Shown: positions 14,723 to 23,120, counted from the first letter of the stretch. The stretch: 33,119 nucleotides of DNA from Micromonospora foliorum (GCF_022229015.1 NZ_JAKKFF010000004.1:1-33119); one strand, 5' to 3'. Numbers and translations are program-made. Notes: generated by a model not told the origin, from the letters alone.

Positions 14723-15595
14723 TCAGCTCGCCTTGGCGAGCGCCTCGAACTCGTCGTCGGTGAGCCGCACGTCGGCCGCGCCGACGTTCTCCTCCAGGTG
14801 CGCCACCGAGGACGTGCCGGGGATCGGCAGCATCACCGGCGAGCGGCGCAGCAGCCAGGCCAACGCGAGCTGCGCGGGCGACGCGCCGTGCGCGGTGGAG
14901 ATGGCGTCCAGCGGGCCGCCCGGGCGGGCCAGCTCACCGGTCGCGATCGGGAACCACGGGATGAACGCGAGGTCGTTGCGCTCGCAGTACTCCAGCACGT
15001 CCTCGGCGCTGCGGTTGGCGAGGTTGTAGAGGTTCTGAACCGACGCGATCGTGGTGATCGCCCGGGACTCCTCGATCTGCGCGACGCTCACCTCGGACAG
15101 CCCGATGTGCTGGATCTTGCCCTCCTCCCGCAGCAGGGCCAGCTCACCGAGCTGATCGGCGAGCGGCACCTTCGGGTCGATCCGGTGCAGCTGGTACAGC
15201 GGGATGCTGTCCAGGCCGAGGTGGCGCAGGCTCAGCTCGCACTGCTGGCGCAGGTACTCCGGGCGGCCCAGTGCCCGCCAGTCGCCGGGGCCGGAGCGGC
15301 TCAGCCCGGCCTTGGTCGCGATGACCAGGTCGTCGGCGTACGGGTGCAGAGCCTCCCGGATCAGCAACTCCGAGACGAACGGCCCGTACGAGTCGGCGGT
15401 GTCGATGAACGTCACGCCCAACTCGACCGCACGGCGCAGCACCCGAACCGCCTCGGCCGGGTCCTTCGGGTCACCCCAGATGCCCGGGCCGGTGATCTGC
15501 ATGGCCCCGTAGCCGAGCCGGTTGACGGTGACGTCGCCACCGATCCGGTACGTGCCGGAAGCCTTCGCGGGCTGCTCACTGATATTTGTCGCCAT
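14723..15595 (-). CDS. Aldo/keto reductase
   Basis: Encodes 290 residues from ATG 15595. It has the NAD(P)H-dependent AKR barrel signature. The catalytic tetrad is Asp and Tyr in FIDTADSYG, Lys in VIATKAG, and His in LYQLHRID. The C-terminal cofactor-binding region reads VMLPIPGTSSVAHLEENV, where the Gly-Thr-Ser-Ser run contacts the adenosine phosphate. This version of the loop is common in the actinobacterial YhdN-like AKRs of about 290 residues. It probably reduces small aldehydes or ketones in the cytoplasm; the substrate is unknown. Transcribed alone; the 15596-15837 gap upstream shows no clear operator. Confidence 0.93.
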   Translation of the reverse strand: MATNISEQPAKASGTYRIGGDVTVNRLGYGAMQITGPGIWGDPKDPAEAVRVLRRAVELGVTFIDTADSYGPFVSELLIREALHPYADDLVIATKAGLSRSGPGDWRALGRPEYLRQQCELSLRHLGLDSIPLYQLHRIDPKVPLADQLGELALLREEGKIQHIGLSEVSVAQIEESRAITTIASVQNLYNLANRSAEDVLEYCERNDLAFIPWFPIATGELARPGGPLDAISTAHGASPAQLALAWLLRRSPVMLPIPGTSSVAHLEENVGAADVRLTDDEFEALAKAS

Positions 15596-15837
15596 TGCCC
15601 GATCCCCAATCGTCTCGTCGTGGCGGGCGTGGACAGCACGGGCGTGAAAAGCCCACCCGCCACCGATGGATCATCCCCCGGAACACCGCCGCCATGCCGC
15701 CGGTCGGCCGAGTGTGGGCGCGGACACGCCGTCAGCGCGCCGAGTCGAGTTGCCGGGAAGCGCCCGGTACGACCGTGGTGTCCGTGCGACGCTGGCCGGA
15801 GCCGGTGCGTTCCGGAGCGACGGCGGAGGGAGCACCC

Positions 15838-16200
15838 ATGGGAGTGCCGCAGGTCAACTTCGCGCTCGACACGTACGAGTGCATCGTGATCTATCCCGGC
15901 GCGGCCGGGCGGGCCCTGCCCGCGGAGACCGTGCAGCGGTTGCAGGCCGAGCACGCCGAGCACATGCAGGCGTTGCAGCGACGCGGCATCGTCCTGGTCG
16001 CCGGGTCAGTGGACGGGCCGGCACGCGAGCCGGATCCGCCGATCGGCTTCGGGCTGGCCCGCACCGGCAGCGTCGACGACGTCCGCAGCGTGCTGGAGGC
16101 CGACCCGGCGGTGCAGGCCGGGCTCTACCGGGTGGAGGTGCTGACCTTCCTCTGCCCGGCCGGTTCCCTGGAGTTCCCGCTGGTCAAGGCGGGTAGCTGA
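15838..16200 (+). CDS. YciI-like ferredoxin-fold protein
   Basis: Encodes 120 residues from ATG 15838, seven nt after GGAGGG. The pattern matches the YciI/YCII family: an N-terminal strand (YECIVIYPG), a helix with a His pair (LQAEHAEHMQALQRRGIVLVAG), a Pro-rich turn, and a last helix and strand ending DPAVQAGLYRVEVLTF. The His of the EHAEH region corresponds to the active-site His proposed for YciI proteins. The family is small, cytoplasmic, dimeric and of mostly unknown function. It lies 132 bp upstream of the FAD oxidoreductase on the same strand, possibly in one transcript. Confidence 0.8.
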   Translation: MGVPQVNFALDTYECIVIYPGAAGRALPAETVQRLQAEHAEHMQALQRRGIVLVAGSVDGPAREPDPPIGFGLARTGSVDDVRSVLEADPAVQAGLYRVEVLTFLCPAGSLEFPLVKAGS

Positions 16201-16332
16201 GCCGCCGGCCCATCGGTGGCTGTCGTGATGGTGACGGCGCTCGCCCGCCGGCCGGTGCTACGGTCGCGCCCAGCGCGGGCCGCCGCCGGGGCGTACCCGG
16301 TGTCGTGGGTCGGCCCCGGTCGAGGAGTCGCC

Positions 16333-17715
16333 ATGATCTCCGCCGCCACCCCCGATGCCGCGTCGGCCGCCGCCCGACTGCGTGCCCTGCTCGGCGACCG
16401 GCTGCACGAGCCGGGCGATCCCGGTTACGCCACCACCACCCGGCTCTGGAACGGCGCGGTGGCGGGCACGCCCCTGCTGGTCGCCCAGTGCCGGGACGCC
16501 GACGAGGTGGCCGAGGTGGTCCGTGTCGCCGCACGGTGTCACCTGCCCCTCTCGGTCCGTTCCGGAGGGCACGACTGGGCCGGCCGGGCGCTGCGCGACG
16601 GCGGTCTGGTGCTCGACCTGACCGGGCTGCGCGCCGTCCAGGTCGACCCGGACGCGGCCACGGTGACCATCGGCGGCGGCGTCACGGCGGCCGAACTGCT
16701 CGCCGCCGCCCGCCCGTACGACCTGGTGGTCCCCACCGGCGTGGTCGACGCCGTGGGGATGGCCGGGCTCACCCTCGCCGGCGGGTACGGCCCGCTGTGC
16801 GGCCGGTTCGGTCTGTCCCTGGACAGTCTGCTCGGCGCGGAGGTGGTCCTCGCCGACGGCCGCCGGGTCACCGCCGACCCCCGGCACGACGCCGAGCTGT
16901 ACTGGGCGCTGCGCGGTGGCGGTGGCAACCTCGGCGTCGTGACCGAGCTGCGCTTCCGCGCGCACCGGCTGGCCGGCGTACTGGCCGGCATGATCATGTT
17001 CGCGCTGTCCGAGGCGCCGGCCGTGCTGCGCGGCTACGGCGCGCTGGTGGCCGAGGCCCCGGACGAGCTGACCGTGATGGCCGGCTTCCTGCCCGGCCCG
17101 GCCGGCGAGCCGGTGATCTTCGTCTGTCCGTTCTACAGCGGTCCGGACCTGGACGCCGGGGCGCCGTGGATGGACCGGCTGCGCGCGCTGGGCACCCCAC
17201 TGGTCGACCAGATCGGCCCGATGCCGTACGCGGACGCCCTGCGGATGTTCGACGGCGGGATGGTCGACGGCAACCACTACCTGCTGCGGACCCGGTGGTT
17301 GCCCGCGCTCACCGACGGCGTGGTGGACACCCTCGTCGACGCGGCCCGGCAGGTGACCTCGCCGTTCTCCGCGCTGGCCGTGCACCACTTCCACGGCGCG
17401 GCCACCCGGGTCCGACCCGCCGACACGGCGTTCGGGCTGCGCGCCGACCACCTGATGACCGAGGTGATCGCGGTGTGGGCGCCCGGCGACCAGGCCGGCC
17501 CGCACCGCGAGTGGGCCGAGCGGACCTCGGCGGCGCTCGCCCCGCACGCCCTGCCCGGTGGTTACCCCAACCTGCTCGCCCCGGAGGAGACCGACCGGGT
17601 CCGGCTCGCCTACGGCGCGAACTGGACGCGGCTACGCCACGCCAAGCGCCGCTACGACCCCCGCGACCTGCTCCACGCGGTGCCCACCCTGCCACCCCCG
17701 GAGCACCCGGAGTGA
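16333..17715 (+). CDS. Berberine-bridge-type FAD-linked oxidoreductase
   Basis: Encodes 460 residues from ATG 16333 (AGGAG six nt upstream). The FAD-binding PCMH domain spans about 45-215: SVRSGGHDW carries His80, the usual site of the 8-alpha covalent FAD link, and GGGGNLGVVTELRF is the other flavin contact. The second attachment Cys seen in bicovalent members (in an AGVCPTVG-type motif) is replaced by Val138 (TGVVDAVG), so a single His link is predicted. The C-terminal BBE segment is clear (YGANWTRLRHAKRRYDP). These enzymes oxidise sugars, alcohols or natural-product intermediates with oxygen. No signal peptide is seen. The stop codon lies inside the tandem repeat that follows. Confidence 0.92.
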   Translation: MISAATPDAASAAARLRALLGDRLHEPGDPGYATTTRLWNGAVAGTPLLVAQCRDADEVAEVVRVAARCHLPLSVRSGGHDWAGRALRDGGLVLDLTGLRAVQVDPDAATVTIGGGVTAAELLAAARPYDLVVPTGVVDAVGMAGLTLAGGYGPLCGRFGLSLDSLLGAEVVLADGRRVTADPRHDAELYWALRGGGGNLGVVTELRFRAHRLAGVLAGMIMFALSEAPAVLRGYGALVAEAPDELTVMAGFLPGPAGEPVIFVCPFYSGPDLDAGAPWMDRLRALGTPLVDQIGPMPYADALRMFDGGMVDGNHYLLRTRWLPALTDGVVDTLVDAARQVTSPFSALAVHHFHGAATRVRPADTAFGLRADHLMTEVIAVWAPGDQAGPHREWAERTSAALAPHALPGGYPNLLAPEETDRVRLAYGANWTRLRHAKRRYDPRDLLHAVPTLPPPEHPE

Positions 17716-17830
17716 GCCCCCGCCCGCCGCCCTCGGGGCACCTGCGGTGAGCCCCCGCCCGCCGCCCTCGGGACCCCGGAATGAGCCGCCGCCTGCCGCA
17801 CTCGGGGCACCCGAAGTGGGCCGCCGCCGG
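17712..17830. repeat. 34-35-bp tandem repeat after the FAD oxidoreductase
   Basis: Units begin at 17712, 17747, 17781 and 17816 and follow the form GTGAGCCCCCGCCCGCCGCC...CTCGGGGCACC. The first two are nearly identical and the later ones diverge. The gene's own last codons resemble the end of a unit, so the array may have grown from the 3' end of the gene. The rest of the gap to 18018 shows only the pyk ribosome site. Confidence 0.8.
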
Positions 17831-18018
17831 GAGCACCCCGACACCGCACGCCACCGGAGGCGTACGATTCCCGGCGCGCGGTCGCTGATGCCCGTCGCCA
17901 CAACGTTCCCGGTGCGGTTCCGCCCGCCGGCCCGACGCGCACCGCGCGTCGTTGGACAACTGTTCCGCTGCCTGCAAGGGGTCGGCCCCGAGTCCGACCT
18001 GAAGGAGAGACTAGCCTG

Positions 18019-19467
18019 ATGGGCGTGACACGCCGCGCGAAGATCGTCTGCACTCTTGGTCCCGCCACCTCGTCCCCGGAGCGCATCCGGGGTCTCGTCG
18101 AGGCCGGCATGAACGTGGCGAGGCTCAACTTCAGCCACGGCAGCCACGCCGACCACGAGGCGGTCTATCGACTGGTCCGGGAGGCGTCGGAGGCAGCAGG
18201 TAAGCCGGTCGCCGTCCTCGCCGACCTGCAAGGTCCCAAGATCCGGCTCGGTCGGTTCGCCGACGGCCCCCACGAGTGGCGCACCGGTGACTCGGTCGTC
18301 ATCACCGGTGACGACATCATCGGCAGCAAGGAGCGGGTCTCCTGCACCTACCGCAAGCTGCCGCAGGAGGTGAAGCCCGGTGACCGGCTGCTGATCGACG
18401 ACGGTCGCGTCGCCGTCGAGGTCACCGACGTCACCGGCAACGACATCCGCTGCCTCGTCACCGAGGGCGGCCCGGTCTCCAACAACAAGGGCGTGTCGCT
18501 GCCCAACGTGGCGGTCAGCGTGCCCGCCATGTCGGACAAGGACGCCGAGGACCTGCGCTTCTCCCTGGGTCTCGGTGTCGACCTGGTGGCGCTGTCCTTC
18601 GTCCGCTCGGCCGAGGACATCAAGCTCGTGCACAACATCATGGCCGAGGAGGGCGTGTTCCGGCCGGTGCTCGCCAAGGTCGAGAAGCCGGAGGCGGTGG
18701 AGCACCTGGAGGCCATCGTGCTGGCCTTCGACGGCGTCATGGTCGCCCGCGGCGACCTCGGTGTCGAGATGCCGCTGGACGAGGTCCCGCTGGTGCAGAA
18801 GCGCGCCGTGCAACTGTGCCGGGAGAACGCCAAGCCCGTCATCGTGGCCACCCAGATGCTCGACTCCATGATCGAGAATTCGCGCCCCACCCGGGCCGAG
18901 GCCTCCGACGTCGCCAACGCGGTGCTCGACGGCGCGGACGCGGTCATGCTCTCCGGCGAGACCAGCGTCGGCAAGTACCCGGTGCTCACCGTCAGCACCA
19001 TGGCCAAGATCGTGACGACCACCGAGGCCGGTTCGATCGGGGTGCCGCGGTTGCAGCACGACCCGCGTACCCACGGTGGAGCGCTCACCGTCGCCGCCTC
19101 GTCGATCGCCCGGGCCATCAACGCCAAGGCGCTCGTCGCCTTCTCGCAGACCGGCGACACCGTGCGACGGCTGTCCCGCCTGCACTGCGACCTGCCGCTG
19201 CTGGCCTTCACGCCGGTCCCCGAGGTGCGCGACCAGCTCGCCCTCACCTGGGGCGTGGAGACCTTCCTGATGCCGTTCGTGCAGCACACCGACGACATGT
19301 TCCGCCAGGTCGACCAGGCGCTGCTCGGCCTCGACCGGGCCAACCCCGGTGACTACGTGGTGATCGTGGCCGGTAGCCCGCCCGGCACCCCCGGCTCGAC
19401 CAACACGCTGCGCGTACACCAGCTCGGCTCGCTTGTCGACGCCGCGTCGGCGCGGGCCCTGCAGTGA
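18019..19467 (+). CDS. pyk: Pyruvate kinase
   Basis: Encodes 482 residues from ATG 18019, after GAAGGAGAG. It catalyses phosphoenolpyruvate + ADP to pyruvate + ATP, the last step of glycolysis, in the cytoplasm. Hallmarks in order: KIVCTLGPATSS at the N-terminus, MNVARLNFSHG, the B domain at about 70-165, the active-site ILAKVEKPEAVEH-type strand with the catalytic Lys, MVARGDLGVEMP (metal and PEP binding), and KPVIVATQMLDSMI. The C-terminal alpha/beta domain (about 340-482) ends GSTNTLRVHQLG. The length is normal. Its TGA overlaps the thioesterase GTG start by four bases (GTGA), so the two genes are translationally coupled. Confidence 0.98.
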   Translation: MGVTRRAKIVCTLGPATSSPERIRGLVEAGMNVARLNFSHGSHADHEAVYRLVREASEAAGKPVAVLADLQGPKIRLGRFADGPHEWRTGDSVVITGDDIIGSKERVSCTYRKLPQEVKPGDRLLIDDGRVAVEVTDVTGNDIRCLVTEGGPVSNNKGVSLPNVAVSVPAMSDKDAEDLRFSLGLGVDLVALSFVRSAEDIKLVHNIMAEEGVFRPVLAKVEKPEAVEHLEAIVLAFDGVMVARGDLGVEMPLDEVPLVQKRAVQLCRENAKPVIVATQMLDSMIENSRPTRAEASDVANAVLDGADAVMLSGETSVGKYPVLTVSTMAKIVTTTEAGSIGVPRLQHDPRTHGGALTVAASSIARAINAKALVAFSQTGDTVRRLSRLHCDLPLLAFTPVPEVRDQLALTWGVETFLMPFVQHTDDMFRQVDQALLGLDRANPGDYVVIVAGSPPGTPGSTNTLRVHQLGSLVDAASARALQ

Positions 19468-20348
19468 GCGACGGTCGGGTCGCGGTCGGCCAGGCGGCGG
19501 TGGACCAGCTGCTGGAAGTGCTGGACCTCGACCCGACCGGGGAGATGACCTTCCGGGGGATGAGCCCCCCGGTCGGCCCACAACGGGTGTACGGCGGCCA
19601 GGTCGCCGGTCAGGCCCTGGTCGCCGCCGGCCGCACCGTCGACCCGGAGCGGTTCGTGCACTCGCTGCACGGCTACTTCGTCCGCCCCGGCGACCCGGTC
19701 GAGCCGATCGCGTACGAGGTGGAGAACATCCGCGACGGCCGGTCCTTCTCGGTCCGCCGCGCGGTCGCCCTCCAGCACGGCAAGCCGATCTTCTTCATGT
19801 CGGCGTCGTTCCAGCGGGCCGAGGAGGGGCTGGACCACCAGGCCCCGGCCCCGCTGGACGTACCACCGCCGCAGGACGTGCCGACGATGACCGACCGGCT
19901 CTCCCGTTACCCCGAGCGGCTGGGCATCTGGGGCCAGATCCCCCGACCGATCGACGTGCGCTACGTGGGCGAGCCCGGCTGGGTCCGCCCCGGCGACCGG
20001 CCCGCCGACCCGCACCAGCGGGTCTGGATGCGCATCGACGGCAAACTGCCCGACGACCCCCTGCTGCACGCCTGCGCGCTCACCTACGCCTCGGACCTCA
20101 CCCTGCTGGACTCGGTGCTCTCCGTGCACGGCGAGGTGTGGGGGCCGGGCGGGTTGGTCGGCGCGAGCCTGGACCACGCGCTGTGGTTCCACCGGCCGTT
20201 CCGGGCCGACGAGTGGTTCCTCTACGACTGCCTGAGCCCGTCGGCGTCCGGCGCGCGGGGGTTGGCCACCGGCCGGATGTTCACCACGGACGGCCAGCAG
20301 ATCGCCAGCGCCGTCCAGGAGGGTCTGCTGCGCCGCGTCGGCGCCTGA
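19464..20348 (+). CDS. tesB: Acyl-CoA thioesterase II
   Basis: Encodes 294 residues from GTG 19464, overlapping the end of pyk. It hydrolyses fatty acyl-CoA to free acid and CoA. The double hot-dog fold is visible: the first domain with RVYGGQVAGQALVAAGRTV, HSLHGYFVRPGDP and FSVRRAVALQHGKPIF, the second with SLDHALWFHRPFRADEW. The catalytic Asp (SLDHALWF), a Ser/Thr in the SASGARGLATGRMF strand and Gln in FTTDGQQIASAVQEGL correspond to the Asp/Thr/Gln triad of E. coli TesB. The coupling to pyk is a gene order I recall from other actinobacteria. A terminator follows. Confidence 0.96.
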   Translation: MSDGRVAVGQAAVDQLLEVLDLDPTGEMTFRGMSPPVGPQRVYGGQVAGQALVAAGRTVDPERFVHSLHGYFVRPGDPVEPIAYEVENIRDGRSFSVRRAVALQHGKPIFFMSASFQRAEEGLDHQAPAPLDVPPPQDVPTMTDRLSRYPERLGIWGQIPRPIDVRYVGEPGWVRPGDRPADPHQRVWMRIDGKLPDDPLLHACALTYASDLTLLDSVLSVHGEVWGPGGLVGASLDHALWFHRPFRADEWFLYDCLSPSASGARGLATGRMFTTDGQQIASAVQEGLLRRVGA

Positions 20349-20382
20349 CGCTCTGGCTCATCCCCGCCAGGTAGCTGTCGCT

Positions 20383-20410
20383 CATCCCCGCCAGGCCTCT
20401 GGCGGGGATG
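20383..20410. terminator. Bidirectional terminator with duplicated arm
   Basis: A perfect 12-bp stem, CATCCCCGCCAG and its complement, around the loop GCCT, between the convergent tesB and YceI genes. A second exact copy of the left arm lies at 20359-20370, so two alternative stems can form with the single right arm. Confidence 0.85.
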
Positions 20411-20417
20411 ATGTGGT

Positions 20418-21086
20418 TCAGGCCTGGTGGATGGCTTCCCCGGCGATCTCGATCTGCACCGTCCTGCCGACCAGCACCCCGCCGCTCTCCAGGACGACAT
20501 TCCAGAGCAGGCCGTAGTCCTCACGGTTCATCTCGGCCGTCGCGCTGAATCCGAAGATGTTCTGCCCGTACGGATCCTGACGGGCGCCACCAAAATTCAC
20601 CTCCAGGTCGACGGCCCGGGTGATTCCCTTCACGGTCAACTCACCGGTGAGGACGAATCGTCCGGGAATACCGTCGGACTGCGGCGGAACAATGTGACTC
20701 CGGCCTCGTCCGGCCAACCGATGGTTGCGCAGACGCGCCCACTGGAATATGGGGTCCTCGTTGCCCTGCCATTTGATGCCGGTGCTTCGATATTCGAGGG
20801 TGGGAAAACGCTCCACGTCGAGGAAGTCGGCACTCTTCAGATGCGTGTCCCGGTCGACGCTCCCGGTGGTGATGCTGGCCGACATGATGGTGGCCGTCAC
20901 GGAGGAGAGCAGCGGGTCCTCCGCCACGAAGATCTGCGCCGTGGCCTCGGCGAACTCGCCGCGCACCGGGCTCACCATCATGTGCCGGGACAGGAAACCG
21001 ATCCGCTTGTGCGCCTGATCGAGAAGATAGGTGCCGGCAACCGGGATGGTCATGCCATCCCAGGTGCGTGTGGCGACATCGGTCAT
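20418..21086 (-). CDS. YceI-family lipocalin-like protein
   Basis: Encodes 222 residues from ATG 21086, with GGGGGGAAGG upstream. The YceI beta-barrel pattern is clear: WTYLLDQAH-type opening (AGTYLLDQAHKRIGFLSRHMMV), SADFLDVERFPTLEYRST, a GELTVKGITRAVDLEV strand and late FGFSATAEMNREDYGL. The family binds isoprenoid or amphiphilic ligands in a hydrophobic pocket. No signal peptide is seen, so this member is probably cytoplasmic, as in many actinobacteria. It is transcribed alone, convergent with tesB and divergent from the Rrf2 gene across 267 bp. Confidence 0.95.
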   Translation of the reverse strand: MTDVATRTWDGMTIPVAGTYLLDQAHKRIGFLSRHMMVSPVRGEFAEATAQIFVAEDPLLSSVTATIMSASITTGSVDRDTHLKSADFLDVERFPTLEYRSTGIKWQGNEDPIFQWARLRNHRLAGRGRSHIVPPQSDGIPGRFVLTGELTVKGITRAVDLEVNFGGARQDPYGQNIFGFSATAEMNREDYGLLWNVVLESGGVLVGRTVQIEIAGEAIHQA

Positions 21087-21340
21087 CGTGTTGCCTTCCC
21101 CCCGAGCACACCCGGGTGTTTATCAATATGTTGCTGGCGGCCGGGTAAACGGCCGGACATTCGTACTCCCGCCCAGCATAGGGACGCTCCGGACCGGCAT
21201 TTCGGCCGCCATCGTGCCGTGGATCATGACGTACTTCACCGGCCCCTGCCGGTGGGCCGGACGGGCAGCGGCAGCGCTACTTTCCATCGATGCGCGGCCG
21301 ATCGGCCGAGGGTCGGCCGCCCGGCCGGTTGACCAGGGAC

Positions 21341-21346
21341 TAACCT
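21341..21346 (+). promoter_or_regulatory. Candidate -10 for a leaderless Rrf2 transcript
   Basis: TAACCT lies so that transcription would begin at about 21353-21354, directly at the ATG of the Rrf2 gene, which has no ribosome site. A TTGACC at 21329-21334 is too close (6 nt) to be its -35 and may be part of an operator. Confidence 0.4.
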
Positions 21347-21353
21347 TGCCGAC

Positions 21354-21818
21354 ATGCGCCTCTCCGCCCGGGTCGACTATGCCCTCCGCGCGGCCGCCGA
21401 GCTTGCCGCGACGGCCAGCGGCCCCGGGCGCGGCCGGCCGGTCACGGCCGACCAGATCGCCCGCGCCCAGGAGATCCCCCCGAAGTTCCTGGAGAGCATC
21501 CTTCTCCAGCTGCGCCGGGGCGGCATCGTGCACGCCCAGCGCGGCCCGGAGGGCGGCTACTGGCTGGCCCGCCCCGCCGAGGAGATCTCCCTCGCCGAGG
21601 TCATCCGGGTGATCGACGGGCCCCTCGCCCACGTACGCGGGCAACGCCCCGAGCAACTCGGCTACCACGGCCCGGCGCACGCCCTCCAGGAGGTCTGGAT
21701 CGCGCTGCGGGCGAGCGAACGGGAGATCCTGGAGTTGGTCAGCGTCGCCGACGTCGCCGCGGGCACCCTGCCCGCGCGCGTCACCGAGCTGGCCGCCGAC
21801 CCACGCGCCTGGATCTGA
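21354..21818 (+). CDS. Rrf2-family transcription regulator without cysteines
   Basis: Encodes 154 residues from ATG 21354. The N-terminal winged helix is typical of Rrf2: MRLSARVDYALRAAAELA, VTADQIARAQEIPPKFLESIL, and the wing RGGIVHAQRGPEGGYWLARP. After it comes the dimer helix (SLAEVIRVIDGPLAHV). Fe-S-binding Rrf2 members (IscR, NsrR) have three Cys after this helix; here there are none, so a CymR-like mode (protein or metabolite partner) is more likely. Downstream on the same strand lies a TauE/SafE sulfite/sulfonate-type exporter with an inverted repeat over its transcription start, suggesting a role in sulfur metabolism. Confidence 0.93.
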   Translation: MRLSARVDYALRAAAELAATASGPGRGRPVTADQIARAQEIPPKFLESILLQLRRGGIVHAQRGPEGGYWLARPAEEISLAEVIRVIDGPLAHVRGQRPEQLGYHGPAHALQEVWIALRASEREILELVSVADVAAGTLPARVTELAADPRAWI

Positions 21819-22014
21819 CCGCAGGCTCCGCGTCACCTGGCTGCCGACCCGTGCTCGGCTCTGTTCGCCGGCTCGGTGTCACCTGGCTGCTGACCCGCGC
21901 TTGGGTCTGTGCGCCGGCCCGGTGTCACCTGGCTGCCGACCTGCGTTTGGGTCTGTGCGCCGCTCCGCGTTACCTGGCCGCTGACCCGCGCGCTTCGGTC
22001 TGTGCGCCGCTCGG
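21780..22014. repeat. 46-bp degenerate tandem repeat starting inside the Rrf2 gene
   Basis: Units headed by GTCACCTGGCTG begin at 21832, 21878, 21924 and 21969 (the last as GTTACCTGG), with period 45-46. The last codons of the Rrf2 gene from 21780 (GTCACCGAGCTGGCCGCCGA) match the unit in outline, so the array looks like a degenerate amplification of the gene's 3' end. It fills most of the gap before the TauE gene. Confidence 0.8.
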
Positions 22015-22062
22015 TTCCGGCCCGGCGCACCCCGCGCAGCGTCCCATCCACCGATCGGGGGC

Positions 22063-22103
22063 TTGACCCTGGCTGCCCCATCCCGCATTGTCGACCAAGT
22101 CGA
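22063..22103 (+). promoter_or_regulatory. Promoter and candidate Rrf2 operator of the TauE/SafE gene
   Basis: TTGACC (22063-22068) and CATTGT (22086-22091) are spaced by exactly 17 nt, placing the start of transcription near 22098. The inverted repeat TCGAC-CAA-GTCGA at 22091-22103 covers that point, the typical place for repression. The neighbouring Rrf2 protein is the natural candidate; binding is inferred. Confidence 0.6.
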
Positions 22104-22133
22104 TAGGAGATGCCGAAAAGTCTGGGGGCGCTC

Positions 22134-23120
22134 GTGCGCAAGCTGTTGGTCCTCGCTCTGGTCGGGCTCGTCGCGCAACTGATCGATGGTTCGCTCGGCA
22201 TGGCGTACGGCTTGACCTCGTCCACTCTGCTGCTGGTCGCCGGGATCGCCCCGGCCACCGCCTCGGCCTCGGTGCACCTGGCCGAGATCGGCACCACGTT
22301 CGCCGCCGGGGTCGCGCACTGGCGGTTCGGCAACGTCGACTGGCGGGTGGTGACCCGCATCGCCCTACCCGGCGCGATCGGCGCCTTCGCCGGCGCCACC
22401 CTGCTCAGCTCGATCTCCACCGAGGCCGCCGCACCGTGGATGGCCGGCATTCTCTTCACGCTCGGCGCGTACCTCCTGGTCCGCTTTGCCCGACCGCTGC
22501 GCACCGACCGGGCCGGCGGGCGGCTACGCGGTCGTTTCCTCGGCCCCCTGGGCCTGGTCGCCGGCTTCGTCGACGCGACCGGCGGCGGCGGATGGGGCCC
22601 GGTGGCCACCCCGGCGCTGCTGGTCTCCGGCCGCATGGAACCCCGCAAGGTGATCGGCTCGGTGGACACCGCCGAGTTCGTCGTGGCCGGTGCGGCCAGC
22701 ATCGGCTTCCTGATCGGGTTGGGCGCGGAGGGATTCCTGCTCCCCACCGTCGCCGCCCTGCTCATCGGCGGGCTCATCGCCGCCCCGCTGGCCGCCTGGC
22801 TGGTGCGAATCGTGCCCGCCCAACTGCTCGGCGCGGCCATCGGCGGGGTGATCGTGCTGACCAACGCCCGCACCCTGATCCGCTCCGCCGAACTGGACGG
22901 TCCGATCCGCCCCGCCGTGTACGCCCTGCTGGCCGCCGGCTGGCTGGCCGCCCTGGTGCTGGCCGTGCGCGCCCTACGCCGTACCCGCCGCGCCCGCGCC
23001 GCCGAGGCCGCCAGCGCTTCTCCCGCCGCCGCTGCCGTCGCGTCCGCCACTACCACCCCTGCTGCTGCGGAAGAGGTCCCGACCGACCTGGCCGCAACGG
23101 GTACGCCCACCCGGCGCTGA
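22134..23120 (+). CDS. TauE/SafE-family anion exporter
   Basis: Encodes about 328 residues from GTG 22134, 5 nt after a G-rich run. The alternative ATG 22110 is possible, but its AGGAG touches the start codon. The family exports sulfite, sulfonates or related organic anions. Eight or so hydrophobic helices occur, with the paired signature of the family: LIDGSLGMAYGLTSSTLLL in the first half and GFVDATGGGGWGPVATPALLVSG in the second. The C-terminal ~45 residues are a basic then Ala/Ser/Thr-rich cytoplasmic tail. With the Rrf2 gene just upstream, control by sulfur state is plausible but inferred. Confidence 0.93.
   Translation: MRKLLVLALVGLVAQLIDGSLGMAYGLTSSTLLLVAGIAPATASASVHLAEIGTTFAAGVAHWRFGNVDWRVVTRIALPGAIGAFAGATLLSSISTEAAAPWMAGILFTLGAYLLVRFARPLRTDRAGGRLRGRFLGPLGLVAGFVDATGGGGWGPVATPALLVSGRMEPRKVIGSVDTAEFVVAGAASIGFLIGLGAEGFLLPTVAALLIGGLIAAPLAAWLVRIVPAQLLGAAIGGVIVLTNARTLIRSAELDGPIRPAVYALLAAGWLAALVLAVRALRRTRRARAAEAASASPAAAAVASATTTPAAAEEVPTDLAATGTPTRR

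Noticed and set aside
16258..17547. 429-codon minus-strand open frame
   Set aside because: Antisense shadow of the FAD oxidoreductase, which has intact cofactor motifs on the plus strand.
16333..17715. Bicovalent FAD attachment in the berberine-type enzyme
   Set aside because: The position of the second attachment Cys holds Val138; the Cys in GPLCGRFG is not at the known position.
17632..19581. 649-codon minus-strand open frame
   Set aside because: Antisense shadow of pyk; the long frame is a by-product of GC-rich third positions.
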